Shown one piece after another: positions 43,033 to 52,481 of a DNA stretch of 64,000 bases. The first letter of the stretch is position 1. The number at the start of each line of letters is the position of its first letter. The position numbers and the translations under genes were made by a program. The DNA comes from an uncultured Alphaproteobacteria bacterium (GTDB taxonomy: Bacteria; Pseudomonadota; Alphaproteobacteria; GCA-2731375), in contig CATOSZ010000003.1 of the NCBI GenBank assembly GCA_951812805.1, forward strand, positions 1,194,557 through 1,258,556, given 5' to 3'. The notes under the pieces are model-generated. The model saw nothing but the letters and a program-made list of their open reading frames with translations. It did no database searches and had not been told where the DNA came from.

Positions 43033-43953
43033 ATGAAGCATCTCGTCGCAGCAACGTCCGTATTGGCGCTACTGCTCGGCTGGAATTTCGCCGCGCATTC
43101 GGAAGCGCCGATTGGCCAAGCGGTATCCGCCATCGAAACCGTTCATGCCAGCACCGAGACGGAACGCAGAAACGTCGTGAAGAGCGATCCGGTCTTCAAG
43201 GATGAGCTGATCGAGACCGGCAACGACAGCTACGCCGGCCTCAGCTTCAACGATGGCTCGACCCTCGCGATCGGCCCGAACGCCAACGTCCTGCTCGACG
43301 ATTTCGTCTACGACGACAATTCGAGCAGCCAGAAGATGGTGGTCACCATCGCCAAGGGTGCAATACGGTTCACCAGCGGCAAACTGCGGAAGGGACGGGT
43401 CGCGATTCGCACGCCGATCGGAACTGTCGGCATCCGCGGCACGGTGTTTGCGATCTTCGTCGATGCGGCCGGCCAAGTCACCGTCTTCGTCCAGCAAGGC
43501 GTCGTCGCCTTCACCAATGCGGCCGGTCAGGTCGTTCAGGTGCTACAGGCGGGGCAATCGATTACCTTTTCGGCACCCCCCGGCGGTACGGCGCAGCCGA
43601 CCGGACAGCCAGGACCTCTCCCGGCCAACCTTGCCTCGGCCCTGCAGGGCATGACCGGCATCCAACCGACCGCCAGCAGCAGCGGCAGCGGTACCCCACC
43701 CGGTGTCCCGGCGGTCGTCACGACGACGATCGGCAACGTGCAGGTCAGCAATATCGCGACCGCGATCGCCGCGGCACAGAGCGCCGGCGCACCAGCCGGA
43801 TCGGCGGCCGCGGCACAAGCGGCCAGTGGCGAGCTCGGGCAGCTCGGTTTGATTTCGCTCGGCGTCGGCGCGGCGGTCGGCGTCGTGTTCGGCACGGGAC
43901 TGTTGGACTCGGAAGACAGCACGACGACGACCACGACGACCACGACTCGCTGA
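43033..43953 (+). CDS. Exported FecR-domain protein with a poly-Thr tail
   Basis: A 306-residue protein with a signal peptide (MKHLVAATSVLALLLGWNFAAHS). Residues about 30-185 form a FecR-type domain: ELIETGNDSYAGLSFNDGSTLAIGPNANVLLDDFVYD, GAIRFTSGKL, and the hallmark VAIRTPIGTVGIRGTVFAI. The C-terminal half is low-complexity Ala/Gly/Ser/Pro with a hydrophobic helix near the end (LISLGVGAAVGVVFGTG) and nine consecutive threonines. Proteins of this sort, without a TonB-type anti-sigma partner, occur with CHASE2 and SpoIIE signalling genes, as here. It is convergent with the partner-switching cassette. Confidence 0.85.
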   Translation: MKHLVAATSVLALLLGWNFAAHSEAPIGQAVSAIETVHASTETERRNVVKSDPVFKDELIETGNDSYAGLSFNDGSTLAIGPNANVLLDDFVYDDNSSSQKMVVTIAKGAIRFTSGKLRKGRVAIRTPIGTVGIRGTVFAIFVDAAGQVTVFVQQGVVAFTNAAGQVVQVLQAGQSITFSAPPGGTAQPTGQPGPLPANLASALQGMTGIQPTASSSGSGTPPGVPAVVTTTIGNVQVSNIATAIAAAQSAGAPAGSAAAAQAASGELGQLGLISLGVGAAVGVVFGTGLLDSEDSTTTTTTTTTR

Positions 43954-43960
43954 GCCTTCC

Positions 43961-43983
43961 GGGACAACGGCGACCGTCGTCCC
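43961..43983. terminator. Bidirectional terminator-like hairpin
   Basis: GGGACAACGG pairs with CCGTCGTCCC (one mismatch) around a CGA loop, exactly between the convergent ends of the FecR gene and the RsbW-like gene. Confidence 0.5.
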
Positions 43984-44391
43984 TTACCCGGCGACCCTGA
44001 TGGTCAGACGATTGCGCCCTTCGGTCCGCTCGTAGTCGAGGCCGTCCGCCATGTTTCGGACGAGATGGATGCCAAGGCCGCCGATACCGCGCTCCTCGAG
44101 ATCGGCGTCCAGGTCCGGCTCACCCGCCGACAGCGGATCGAAGGGACGGCCATCGTCGACCATCAGGGCGCAAAACGACTCATCCTCGCGCCAGAGGGAG
44201 ATTTCGATGTCGTGACGCGTATCGTCGTCGAAGCCGTATTTCACCACATTGCTCGCCAGCTCTTCGAGGATCAGCGTCATGCGTTCGGCCGTCGCGTCTG
44301 CAATTCCAAGGGCCGTGGCGGTCGTGGCCACGAAGTCGCGAACGCCGATGACCGCTGCCTCGGTGTTGGCAATCGTCAGCGTCTGGGCCAT
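43984..44391 (-). CDS. RsbW-like anti-sigma/serine kinase (GHKL ATPase)
   Basis: A 135-residue histidine-kinase-like ATPase domain. Motifs: LILEELASNVVKYGFDDD (N-box with ELASN), LMVDDGRPFDP (G1 box), and ERGIGGLGIHLVRNMADGLDYERTEGRNRLTI (G2 box). Such proteins phosphorylate a STAS antagonist or bind a sigma factor or other target. It is the last gene of the STAS-MBL-SpoIIE-RsbW cassette, 61 bp after the phosphatase gene. No sigma factor gene is adjacent, so its output may be elsewhere or non-transcriptional. Confidence 0.88.
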   Translation of the reverse strand: MAQTLTIANTEAAVIGVRDFVATTATALGIADATAERMTLILEELASNVVKYGFDDDTRHDIEISLWREDESFCALMVDDGRPFDPLSAGEPDLDADLEERGIGGLGIHLVRNMADGLDYERTEGRNRLTIRVAG

Positions 44392-44452
44392 CTAGAACGC
44401 TCCTTTACCGAGGGGGCCGCCAACGGGACCGGGCTTGTAGGAAACCATCGGA

Positions 44453-46582
44453 TCAAGCCCCCCCGCCCGAGGGACCGTGATAGACCACGGCGAGAACGGT
44501 GATGTCGTCGAACTGGTGCGTGCCGGCACTGAACCGGTCGACGTCGTCGAACAGTTCCCGGGTAATGCCCGCGGCGGAGTAGGGCTCGGCCGTCATCGCC
44601 AGGAGCCGCTCGGCGCTCTCCTCCCCATAGAGCTGCTGGACGACATCGTTCGCCTCCGGGATGCCGTCGGTATAGAGAACGAGGGCGTCGCCCGGCTCGA
44701 GCGTTTCGGACTCCTTCGGATAGGGAAACCCCTCCATCACGCAGAGCGGTGGCCCGCCCAGCATCTCCAGCTTTCTCGGCGGCCCGCCGGCCCGCAGCCG
44801 GTACGGCTCATGGTTACCGGCATTACACCACTCGACGACACCGGTCCGCAGATCGAGAATACCGGCGAGAACGGTCACGAACAGCGAGGCAGGGTTTTCG
44901 CTCACGAGCTCGTCGCCCGCCTCCGACATGATTCTGTCCATGTCGCGCTTCCGGCGCATGACGCTGCTGCGGAACAGAGCCTTGGTCACCGCCATGAACA
45001 GTGCGGCTTGCAGCCCCTTGCCCGAGACGTCGCCGACCATGAAGAACAGGTGGTTGTCGTCGATCAGCTCGAAGTCATAGAGGTCGCCGCCGACCTCCCT
45101 CGCGGGCTCGAGCATGGCGTAGATCTCGAACTCGTTTCGGCTGGGAAAAGCGGGAAACTGCCTGGGGATGAGCTGCATCTGAATTTCACGCGCCGCATCG
45201 AGCTCGGCCTCCAGTCGCCGGGTCTCCGCCTGCTGGCGTTCGAGATCGCCTTGCAACCGCTTGCGCTCGAAACTGGCGAAGAGCAGGTGCGGCGCCAGTG
45301 TGGCCATGAACAGCGGGCCGGCCGACAGCAGGATATCCGTCGAGTCGTGCAACACGGCGTGGGCCTCGAAGGCATACCAGGATCCCGTCATCGTCGCGGT
45401 CAAGACGAGCGCCACCAGGCCCGTGGCGAGAACGAAGCGACCAAGCGCCGATACGAGGACGATGAGCGCGCCCGAGGCCAGAAACAGCGCGATCTCGACG
45501 AGGCGCAGGTCGCTCGGCCGCTCGAGGTAGTCTCCCGTCAGCATGGCTTCGGCCATCTGGGCGTGCGCTTCGACGCCGGGCATCGCCGCATCCACCGGCG
45601 TCGCCAAGGTCTCCCCCAAGCCGAAGGCCGTACTGCCGATGAGCACGAGCCGGTTTTCCAGGACACCGCGATCGACCGAACCATCCAACAGACTGATGGC
45701 CGAGATGTAGCGTTCCCGCTGGGTCGGCGCGAACCGTAACCAGATCGTGCCGTCACGCGCGGTCGGAACGAAATGATCCTTGATGGCGATGCCGGTCAAC
45801 CCGTCCGCGTCGAACTCCGGTGACAGGGTCTTCGACCGCAAAGCGATGCGCAGCAGCTCGAGCGCGAAGGCCGGAAGAACGGCGGGCTCGATATGCCACA
45901 GCGTCGGCATCCGGCGTACGACGCCGTCGACTTCCGGCAGCACGCTCAGCAATCCCGCACCCGGCACCTTCTCGCGGACCACCGGAATGCTCATCAGGAC
46001 CCCGGGCGCGCCGGGCAGGTTGCCGGTCGCCGCGCCCTCGGGCCAGGCGATGCTCGGCGGGGTAGCCAGGGCGGATTTGTCCGTGTTCTTGGTCGCCTCA
46101 CTTGCGGTCATCCCCAAGACCGCGGGCACCTTGCCCAACAGCCCGCCGAGGAGGGCGTCGTTCGACGGCAATCCCTCGATGCCGCGGCGTAAGGCATCGT
46201 CCAGCCTGGGAAAGCTGGAGAGAATGGAATCGGCCGACATCCGGTCCGGCTCGGCAAACACGACGTTCAGGCCGATGGCCGCGGGTCGGCTGCTCGCAAC
46301 GGCATGCAGCAGCTGGGCGACCCGGCGCCGGGGCCAGGGCCATTGCCCCAGCCGGGCCAGGCTCTCCTCGTCGATGTCGACGATCGCCACGGCAGCACCC
46401 TCGCCGCTGGCGGGCTTCAGGTTCTGCAGCAGGTCGAATTGCAAGTGACGCAGTGTGACCCGTGCGCCGTACTCCGGCACCAGCAAAGCGGCCAGGACGA
46501 GCAGCAGCGTGAAGCCCGACAGGAGGCTGTAGGCGCGGGCATGACGGGACGCCGCCGGGCCGTCCATCCGCCACGTCGCCAT
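44453..46582 (-). CDS. CHASE2-domain SpoIIE-type protein phosphatase
   Basis: A 709-residue membrane sensor phosphatase. After an N-terminal helix (about residues 18-36), a periplasmic CHASE2 domain spans about 45-345 (AIVDIDEESLARLGQWPWPRR; LVLIGSTAFGLGETLATPVDAAMPGVEAHAQMAEAML is the family end motif). Three transmembrane helices (about 358-440) and a coiled-coil (about 445-480) lead to a PP2C/SpoIIE domain (about 500-705) with metal-site motifs VGGDLYDF, VGDVSGKGLQAALFMAV and LVLYTDGIPEA. It should dephosphorylate the STAS protein in response to a periplasmic cue. Confidence 0.93.
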   Translation of the reverse strand: MATWRMDGPAASRHARAYSLLSGFTLLLVLAALLVPEYGARVTLRHLQFDLLQNLKPASGEGAAVAIVDIDEESLARLGQWPWPRRRVAQLLHAVASSRPAAIGLNVVFAEPDRMSADSILSSFPRLDDALRRGIEGLPSNDALLGGLLGKVPAVLGMTASEATKNTDKSALATPPSIAWPEGAATGNLPGAPGVLMSIPVVREKVPGAGLLSVLPEVDGVVRRMPTLWHIEPAVLPAFALELLRIALRSKTLSPEFDADGLTGIAIKDHFVPTARDGTIWLRFAPTQRERYISAISLLDGSVDRGVLENRLVLIGSTAFGLGETLATPVDAAMPGVEAHAQMAEAMLTGDYLERPSDLRLVEIALFLASGALIVLVSALGRFVLATGLVALVLTATMTGSWYAFEAHAVLHDSTDILLSAGPLFMATLAPHLLFASFERKRLQGDLERQQAETRRLEAELDAAREIQMQLIPRQFPAFPSRNEFEIYAMLEPAREVGGDLYDFELIDDNHLFFMVGDVSGKGLQAALFMAVTKALFRSSVMRRKRDMDRIMSEAGDELVSENPASLFVTVLAGILDLRTGVVEWCNAGNHEPYRLRAGGPPRKLEMLGGPPLCVMEGFPYPKESETLEPGDALVLYTDGIPEANDVVQQLYGEESAERLLAMTAEPYSAAGITRELFDDVDRFSAGTHQFDDITVLAVVYHGPSGGGA

Positions 46583-46655
46583 CGCTAGGTTCGCCGCCGC
46601 GGATCGTTGGCGGCTTCACGGCCCGGCGATCCAATCACCGCCCGTGCCCCGAGCT

Positions 46656-47621
46656 TCACAAGACCACTTCCATACCGTCATAGGCGGCCGAAACCTGAAG
46701 CTCCACGGTATCCTCGGGTTGCGAGAGCTCGGCGAAACGGCGTGTCTCCTGCACGATCTCGCTCATCGCGTCGTCGTCGTTCAGCGGCTCGTGGTGGAAG
46801 AGACAGAAGTGCTTCACGCCGGCGCGCTGAGCCAATTCGACCCCGACCATGTTGGAGGAGTGACCCCAGTCCTCCTTCAGGGAAACCGCTTCGGCCAGCG
46901 AATACATCGCATCGAAGATCAAGATATCCGCATCGGCGAAGAAGCCGACCAAATCGTCGATTTCCGCGGTTGATCCGAGATCATGCTCGGAATCGGTCGC
47001 ATAGACGACGACCTTCCCGTCCTTTTCGAAGCGATAGCCGAAGGAATCCCCGGCATGGCGCTGCTTCATGGCCCGCACCGTCACGCCGCAGACGCTGTGG
47101 GCCTGGTCGGGATCCAACTGGATGAACTCGATGCTCGACATCAGGTCGTCGAACTGCACGGGGAAATTCGGATCGCTGTGCTGCGTGCGAAAGGCCTGTT
47201 CGAGTGTCTCGTGGCAGCCATGAATGCGGACCTTCGCGCCCGGGATGTAGGCCGGAATGAAGAACGGAAAGCCCATGATGTGATCCCAGTGAACATGGGA
47301 TACGAAGACGTTGTAGACCGGGTCCCGTCCCGGTCCCGATTTCCGCAGGCCCCGGGTCGCAAACTCCCGGACGCCCGTGCCGACATCGCAGAGGATATAG
47401 TCGTCACCGCCGGCATCGATTTCGACGCAGGAGGTGTTGCCGCCATAGGTCCCGGCGACGGCGAAGGCCAGCTCGTTGTCGATGAAGGCATCGACATCAT
47501 CGGCGGACGTCAAGCCCTGCGCCAGTGCCTGTTGCAGCGCACGACGGACCTTGCCACGCACGTCGGCGGCGGAGAGGGAAGCGGAGATCGACCCTCGGGT
47601 CCCCCAAAAACGTACCTGCAT
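46656..47621 (-). CDS. Metallo-beta-lactamase-fold hydrolase in a partner-switching cassette
   Basis: A 321-residue cytoplasmic MBL-fold protein. The metal-binding core is FVSHVHWDHIMGFPF (HxHxDH), with further ligands in YATDSEHD, and a late HH in CLFHHEPLNDDDA. Relatives include phosphoribosyl cyclic phosphodiesterases and RNase Z-like phosphodiesterases, so a cyclic-nucleotide or phosphodiester substrate is plausible. It lies between the STAS gene (63 bp) and the SpoIIE phosphatase gene (73 bp), suggesting it is a functional part of the module rather than a housekeeping enzyme. Confidence 0.88.
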   Translation of the reverse strand: MQVRFWGTRGSISASLSAADVRGKVRRALQQALAQGLTSADDVDAFIDNELAFAVAGTYGGNTSCVEIDAGGDDYILCDVGTGVREFATRGLRKSGPGRDPVYNVFVSHVHWDHIMGFPFFIPAYIPGAKVRIHGCHETLEQAFRTQHSDPNFPVQFDDLMSSIEFIQLDPDQAHSVCGVTVRAMKQRHAGDSFGYRFEKDGKVVVYATDSEHDLGSTAEIDDLVGFFADADILIFDAMYSLAEAVSLKEDWGHSSNMVGVELAQRAGVKHFCLFHHEPLNDDDAMSEIVQETRRFAELSQPEDTVELQVSAAYDGMEVVL

Positions 47622-47684
47622 CTATCGAGTCCCTCCGGCGAAATGAACATTGCCCCGACGCGGCCGAGTCGCGCGGAGCGATGT

Positions 47685-48044
47685 CTACGAGACCAGGGCC
47701 ACCATGGCGTCGTCGAGCGTGTCGTGCACGTCGATGACCCGGTCGAAACGGCTGATCTGGAAAACTTCCTGAACAATGGGCGTCAGGTCGGCGATCAGGA
47801 ATTTCCGATCGGCGGCGCGCAGCTCCTTGGCGCCGATCATCAGGGAACGCAGCCCCAGGCTGCTGATGAAGGCGACGCCTGCGAAGTTCAGCACCATGTG
47901 ACCATCACCGTCGATGATCTCGCGGATGCCATCCATCAGGGTGGCCTGGAAATCGGCGGCGGTCTCCTGGTCTATTCTTCCGACGGGCGAAACAACCGTT
48001 ACCTCACCCTTCCGCGCCACATCGACGGTCAGTTCTGATGACAT
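47685..48044 (-). CDS. STAS-domain anti-sigma factor antagonist
   Basis: A 119-residue single STAS domain. VVSPVGRIDQETAADFQATLMDGI, then MVLNFAGVAFISSLGLRSLMIGAKEL, where SS/SLG is the phospho-acceptor region (Ser followed by Ser-Leu-Gly-Leu). It is the first gene of the cassette and the expected substrate of both the RsbW-like kinase and the SpoIIE phosphatase. The ATG at 48044 follows GGGAAGGATTG; an open frame to 48176 is rejected. Confidence 0.9.
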   Translation of the reverse strand: MSSELTVDVARKGEVTVVSPVGRIDQETAADFQATLMDGIREIIDGDGHMVLNFAGVAFISSLGLRSLMIGAKELRAADRKFLIADLTPIVQEVFQISRFDRVIDVHDTLDDAMVALVS

Positions 48045-48191
48045 CGGCAATCCTTCCCGCTTCCCCGGCCGGATCCGTTCATGGTCTCCGTGCGCGCCAT
48101 GATACTCAATCACCGGCATCGCAAGAAGATCAAAAAGGCCGTCCGATCGCCTCTTAACGCATGTTAGCCTCGACACTGCGGGAGAAAGTGC

Positions 48192-49191
48192 ATGGCGAAC
48201 TTCGACTGGGATTGGTCCGTCAGCGAACTCGAGGCGCGCCGCGAGGAGCTGTTCCGCGCCCGCCAGGCGCGGCTGCGCGAGGTGATGGCGCGGGTCGGCA
48301 TGCCGGTACTGGTCGTGCTCGACCCCAATACGATTCGCTACGCGACGGGGACGAGCAACATGCAGCTCTTCGCGCAGCGGGTCCCCTCACGCTACCTGCT
48401 GCTGTTCCAGGACGGGCCGGCGATCCTCTATGAATACATCGGCTGTGAGCATCTGGCCGAGGGTTACCCGACGGTCGACGAAATCCGCCCCGCCGAAGGC
48501 CTGTGCATGATCAGTTCCGGCGGCGATCCCGAAGCCGCGGCCGAGCGATTCGCGGCGGAGATCGCCGCGCTGGTTCGCGACCATGATCCGACGATCGACC
48601 GGATCGGCATCGACCGGCTGCCGTTCCGGACCTGCGACGCCCTGCGCCGCCACGGCCTGGAGCTGCGCGACGGCGACGAGGCGGTCCTTCCCGCCCGTGC
48701 GGTCAAGCTGGACGTCGAAATCCCCTATATCCGCGAGGCCATGCGCCGCGTCGCGGCCGGCGTCGCCCGCCTGGAGGCCGGGATCGAGCCGGGCCGCCGT
48801 GAATCCGAGGTCTGGGCGGAACTGCATTTCGAGGTCATGGCCAAGCAGGGACAGTTCATCGCCACGCGCCTGCTGCAAAGCGGCCCGAACACCTACCCCT
48901 ATTTCCAGGAGTGCGGCGGACGGCGGCTGGAGGCGGGCGATCTCGTCTGTCTGGATACGGACGCCACCGGCTACGAGGGCTACGGCGTCGACTTCTCGCG
49001 CAGCTTTCTCTGCGGCACGGGCCGGGCGAGCGACGCACAACGCACGCTCTATGGCCGCGCCCGCGAGCAGCTGGAGACCAACGCGGCGCTATTGCGGGCG
49101 GGCCGCGAATACCGCGACATCGCCGAACACGCCTGGGCCATCCCGGAGGAACACCAGGCGAGCCGCTATTACTGTATCGGGCACGGGTGCG
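48192..49191 (+). pseudogene. M24-family (Xaa-Pro) peptidase, N-terminal part, cut by an IS21-type element
   Basis: About 333 codons of a creatinase/aminopeptidase P-type protein. N-terminal creatinase_N domain: RVGMPVLVVLDPNTIRYATGTSNMQLF, PAILYEYIGCEHLAEGYPTVDEIRPA. M24 domain: MRRVAAGVARLEAGIEPGRRESEVWAEL, GDLVCLDTDATGYEGYGVDFSRSFLCG (two metal Asp) and YYCIGHGCG (metal His). The frame enters the IS and stops at TAG (49200-49202). The rest of the M24 domain is at 51807-52036. Similar proteins include dimethylsulfoniopropionate lyase DddP-like and Xaa-Pro peptidases. Confidence 0.88.
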
Positions 49192-49292
49192 GATTTCGGT
49201 AGTTCCGGACGGCGGTTTCAGTAAGTCCTGGCCACCGATTTCATAAAGTCCCGGCCGGTTCCGGGAGTTTGGCTTCGGGTGCCTTGTTGCCG

Positions 49293-50069
49293 TCAGTCGG
49301 GATTGTTTTCCGTTGTGGTTGGCTGGGTCAAGTCGGTCGTCGATTTCTTCTTTCGCATGCTGTCGCCTTTCAAGCCGATGCGGTGGGCGTTGTGGATGAC
49401 GCGGTCGAGGATGGCGTCGGCGATGGTGGCCTCGCCGATCAGGTCGTGCCAGGCGGTCACGGGGATCTGCGCGGTGATGAGGGTTGAGCGTCGGTGGTAT
49501 CGTTCCTCGCAGATTTCCAGGAGATCGAGGCGCTGGCGGTCGGTCAGGCCATGGGTTCCCCAGTCGTCGAGGACGAGCAGCTGGACCCGGGCGAGGCGGT
49601 CGATCAGGCGGGGCAGCCGGCCGTCGAGGCGGGCCATGGCGAGGTCCTCGAAGAGCCTGGGCATGCGGACGTAGAGGACGGAATGATCGAGCCTGGCGGC
49701 CTGATGGGCGATGGCACAGGCGAGCCATGTCTTGCCGGTTCCGGTCTGGCCGGTGACGATGAGGTTCTCGTGTGCCTTGAGCCAGACGCCCTGGGCGAGA
49801 GAGAGGACGGCGCGGCGGTCGAGGCCTCGTTCGGCGGCGAAGTCGATGTCCTCGATGCAGGCCTCGGGGAAGCGTAGCCTGGCCTGTCTGAGGCGGTTGG
49901 CGAGGCGCTTGTCGGCGCGGGTGGCGGCCTCGCGGTCGAGCATGAGGGCGAGCCAGTCCTCGCGGTTCAATTCCGATGATTGGCCTCGCTCGGCCATGTC
50001 GCGGTAAGCCTCTGCCATGCCCTTGAAGCCGAGGGCCTGCATCTGGTCGAGGGTCGGGTGTGTCAGCAT
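49293..50069 (-). CDS. istB: IS21-family helper ATPase IstB
   Basis: A 258-residue AAA+ ATPase that regulates and activates the IstA transposase. Walker A is in [18 protein letters not shown], Walker B in LLVLDDWG, and the N-terminal domain has [19 protein letters not shown]. The start at 50069 follows CAGGAGA. It ends within 100 bp of the IS left end and lies 17 bp after istA. Confidence 0.94.
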   Translation of the reverse strand: MLTHPTLDQMQALGFKGMAEAYRDMAERGQSSELNREDWLALMLDREAATRADKRLANRLRQARLRFPEACIEDIDFAAERGLDRRAVLSLAQGVWLKAHENLIVTGQTGTGKTWLACAIAHQAARLDHSVLYVRMPRLFEDLAMARLDGRLPRLIDRLARVQLLVLDDWGTHGLTDRQRLDLLEICEERYHRRSTLITAQIPVTAWHDLIGEATIADAILDRVIHNAHRIGLKGDSMRKKKSTTDLTQPTTTENNPD

Positions 50070-50086
50070 GAGGTGTCTTCTCCTGG

Positions 50087-51640
50087 TTATCGGTAGTAGC
50101 CGGGGCCGCGGATGTTGGTGTGTGGCGGCAGCGGCAGAAGCGGTTCGCGCTCGGGGCGTGTGCGATCGAGGCCGGACTTGAGGATGGCGGCGAGCGATGA
50201 GTAGCTGGTCGTGTTGATGGTGAGCGCGCGTGCGCAGGCGGCCTCGACGCGTTCCGGTTCGTATCGGCGGGCGAGCGACAAGACGCCCATGGCGCTGCGA
50301 TAGCCTTGCTCGGGATGGGGCCGATCGCGGATCATCCGCTCGACCAGGAGGGCGGCGTTGGGGCCGATGCGGCTGGCCTGGTCGATCAGGCTTTGTGGCG
50401 TTCGCTCGGCATAGCGCTGGTGCGCCTTGGGCATGTGGGCCGGGATCGTGGCATGGCCGCCATGCGGTGAGCGGCGGAGATGGCTGGCGACGCGCTTGTG
50501 GTTGTGGAAGATCTCGACCGTGCGGTGAGTGAGCCGGACTTGGACCTTGCGGCCGATCAGGCCGTGCGGCACGGAGTAGAAGCTGCGCTCGACGTCGACG
50601 TGATAGTCGGAATGGACCTTGGCGGTCTTCCATTCGGCATATTCGAAGGGCGTCGTCGGCAGGGGTGCCAGGGCCTCGCGCTCGATGGCCTCGAACATCT
50701 GGCGCCGGCTCTTTCCAAGGTTGCGCATGGGCCGCTCGTTGAGCTCCTCGAGGAGGTCGCGGATCGCCCGGTTGAGCTGGTCGAGGGAGAAGAAGCGCGT
50801 ATTGCGCAGTCTTGCCAGGATCCAGCGCTCGACGACCTGGACGGCGACTTCGACCTTGGCCTTGTCGCGCGGCTTGCGGACCCGGGTCGGCAGGACGGTG
50901 GTGTCGTAGTGCTCGGCGAGCGCGGCGAAGGTCGGGTTGAGGGTCGGCTCGAACCAGAGCGGCTTGGCGACGCCGGCCTTGAGGTTATCGCAGACGATGC
51001 TCTTGGGCACGCCGCCGAAGTAGGCGAGCGCCCGGCATTGTCCGGCGACCCAGTCGGGCAGGCGCTGGGTCAGGCTGGCGGTGGCGAAGGTGAGCGAGGA
51101 AGCGCCCAGCACGGCGACGAAGATCTGCGCGTCGTGCACCTCGCCGGTCTCGGGGTCGACGATGTCCACCGTCTGGCCGGCATAATCGGTCTGCATGACC
51201 GCACCGGCCTCGTGGCGGTTGCGCCAGGTGGCGCCGGTGCGCCGCTTGAACGCCGTGAAGGCTTCGCAGAACCAGGTGTAGCCGTAGCCATCGGGATGTG
51301 AGGCGCGGTATTCCTGCCAGAGCAGGGTCAGCGTCACCCCCTTGCGCTTCAGCTCGGCCGCGACCGTCGGCCAGTGCGGCTCGCACCTGTCGCGCGGGGG
51401 CCGGCCCATGCGGCGGAACAGCGTCTCTTGCAGGACCGCGTCGTCCTCGTATTCCGCCGGCAGCGGCCAGGCGGTAAGGCCGACCTCGCGGGCCCGCAGC
51501 AAATAGGTCGACACTGTCGTCTTGGAGACCTTCAGCCGTTCCGCCACCTCTCGCGCCGAGAGGCCTTGGTCATGCGTCAGCCGCAGGATCGTTCGTGCAT
51601 CTCTCACCGTCGTTCGTCTCGTCTGCTTCCGTCTGGGCAT
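50087..51640 (-). CDS. istA: IS21-family transposase IstA
   Basis: A 517-residue transposase. An N-terminal HTH ([30 protein letters not shown]) precedes the integrase core with the DDE residues: [28 protein letters not shown], and [16 protein letters not shown]. The C-terminal part is typical of Mu/IstA beta-barrel plus basic tail. The ATG at 51640 (MPRRKQTRR) has GGGAGGGGAC just upstream; the 51655 start is less likely. Confidence 0.94.
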   Translation of the reverse strand: MPRRKQTRRTTVRDARTILRLTHDQGLSAREVAERLKVSKTTVSTYLLRAREVGLTAWPLPAEYEDDAVLQETLFRRMGRPPRDRCEPHWPTVAAELKRKGVTLTLLWQEYRASHPDGYGYTWFCEAFTAFKRRTGATWRNRHEAGAVMQTDYAGQTVDIVDPETGEVHDAQIFVAVLGASSLTFATASLTQRLPDWVAGQCRALAYFGGVPKSIVCDNLKAGVAKPLWFEPTLNPTFAALAEHYDTTVLPTRVRKPRDKAKVEVAVQVVERWILARLRNTRFFSLDQLNRAIRDLLEELNERPMRNLGKSRRQMFEAIEREALAPLPTTPFEYAEWKTAKVHSDYHVDVERSFYSVPHGLIGRKVQVRLTHRTVEIFHNHKRVASHLRRSPHGGHATIPAHMPKAHQRYAERTPQSLIDQASRIGPNAALLVERMIRDRPHPEQGYRSAMGVLSLARRYEPERVEAACARALTINTTSYSSLAAILKSGLDRTRPEREPLLPLPPHTNIRGPGYYR

Positions 51641-51806
51641 GTCCCCTCCCGGCAAAAGCCAAGAGGTAGACGCCGAGACGGCGCACCCGAAAGCTGAACT
51701 CAGATCGCCCCGTGATGCTGTCCGGGACTTTCCGGAATCACTGGCCGCGACTTACTGAAATCTCTGGCCAGGACTTTCCGTAATCGGTGTCCGGGACTTT
51801 CCGAAA

Positions 51807-52036
51807 CGCGCAACGGGCTCGGCATGTCGGGCGAAGCACCGAATATCCCGCACCTTCGCCCCGATGCTCCCTACCCGCTGGCCGGCCGGCTCGAAGCCGG
51901 CATGGTGATCTGTATCGAGAGTTACGTCGGTTCCGCCGCCAGCGGCCAGGGCGTGAAGCTGGAAGACCAGTTCCTGATCCACGAGGACCGGGTGGAGCGG
52001 CTCTCGACCTATCCCTTCGACCCTCGGCTCGGCTGA
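51807..52036 (+). pseudogene. M24-family peptidase, C-terminal remnant
   Basis: 76 codons continuing the M24 domain interrupted at 49191: RNGLGMSGEAPNIPHL, then LEAGMVICIESYVGS (metal Glu) and GVKLEDQFLIHEDRVERLSTYPFDP (second metal Glu). These supply the missing half of the metal site of the N-terminal part, so the intact gene encoded about 410 residues. Confidence 0.88.
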
Positions 52037-52139
52037 ACCGGCCCATCCACCCCTTCAGGCTGATTGACGGTGCCGAAGGTTCAAGGCCACGAAAGGGTTA
52101 CGTGGTCGATGGCATTGCAGGGCGGGCGACCCGACACCC

Positions 52140-52481
52140 CTAATCGTCCACGACGAACCCCGTAGTATGCACACTTCCCGCGCCCGACGGCGCATCGGCA
52201 AGACCACAGCCATTATAGTATGCTCTAATGCTCTTGTTTTGCGACCAGGCCGTCATAAAAAGACTGACACTTGCCTGATAGTTTGGATTGGTCAAAGGAA
52301 GCTGCAGATTATCTGGATAGCTACATGCAGAGTTTATCGGGCCGGACACCTGCACGACAAAGCTGTCCTTAGTTGTCCGAACATTCACAATCGTCAGATA
52401 CCCCGAGAGTGCCGCGCTCGCAGGTTGTACATCCACAAAAAGCAACAAGGCCGTCGCGACACCCGTCAATATCCTATACAT
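52140..52481 (-). CDS. Small secreted protein in an AT-rich island
   Basis: A 113-residue protein with a clear signal peptide (MYRILTGVATALLLFVDVQPASA). The mature part has two cysteines (NSACSYPDN and YYNGCGLAD) that could form one disulfide, and a hydrophobic strand-helix between them (YQASVSLFMTAWSQNKSIRAYY). This Cys-N-loop-helix-yyxGCg layout recalls small periplasmic OB-fold proteins related to AB5 toxin B subunits, a weak impression only. A TTG at 52487 has better Shine-Dalgarno spacing and is an alternative start. Base composition is far more AT-rich than the surroundings, suggesting horizontal acquisition. Confidence 0.7.
   Translation of the reverse strand: MYRILTGVATALLLFVDVQPASAALSGYLTIVNVRTTKDSFVVQVSGPINSACSYPDNLQLPLTNPNYQASVSLFMTAWSQNKSIRAYYNGCGLADAPSGAGSVHTTGFVVDD

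Larger units (their letters stand above)
49192..51806 (-). mobile_element. IS21-type insertion sequence (istA/istB), about 2.6 kb
   Basis: Two intact transposition genes flanked by complex ends. Both ends carry repeated units of the form TTTC-RGWAAGTCC-GG-CA, spaced about 25 bp: at least three on the left (49193-49256) and four on the right (51715-51806), which is characteristic of IS21-family multiple transposase-binding sites. It interrupts the M24 peptidase gene in the opposite orientation. Exact outer boundaries and the target duplication could not be fixed by eye (outer ends read roughly TTTCGG inward). Confidence 0.85.
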
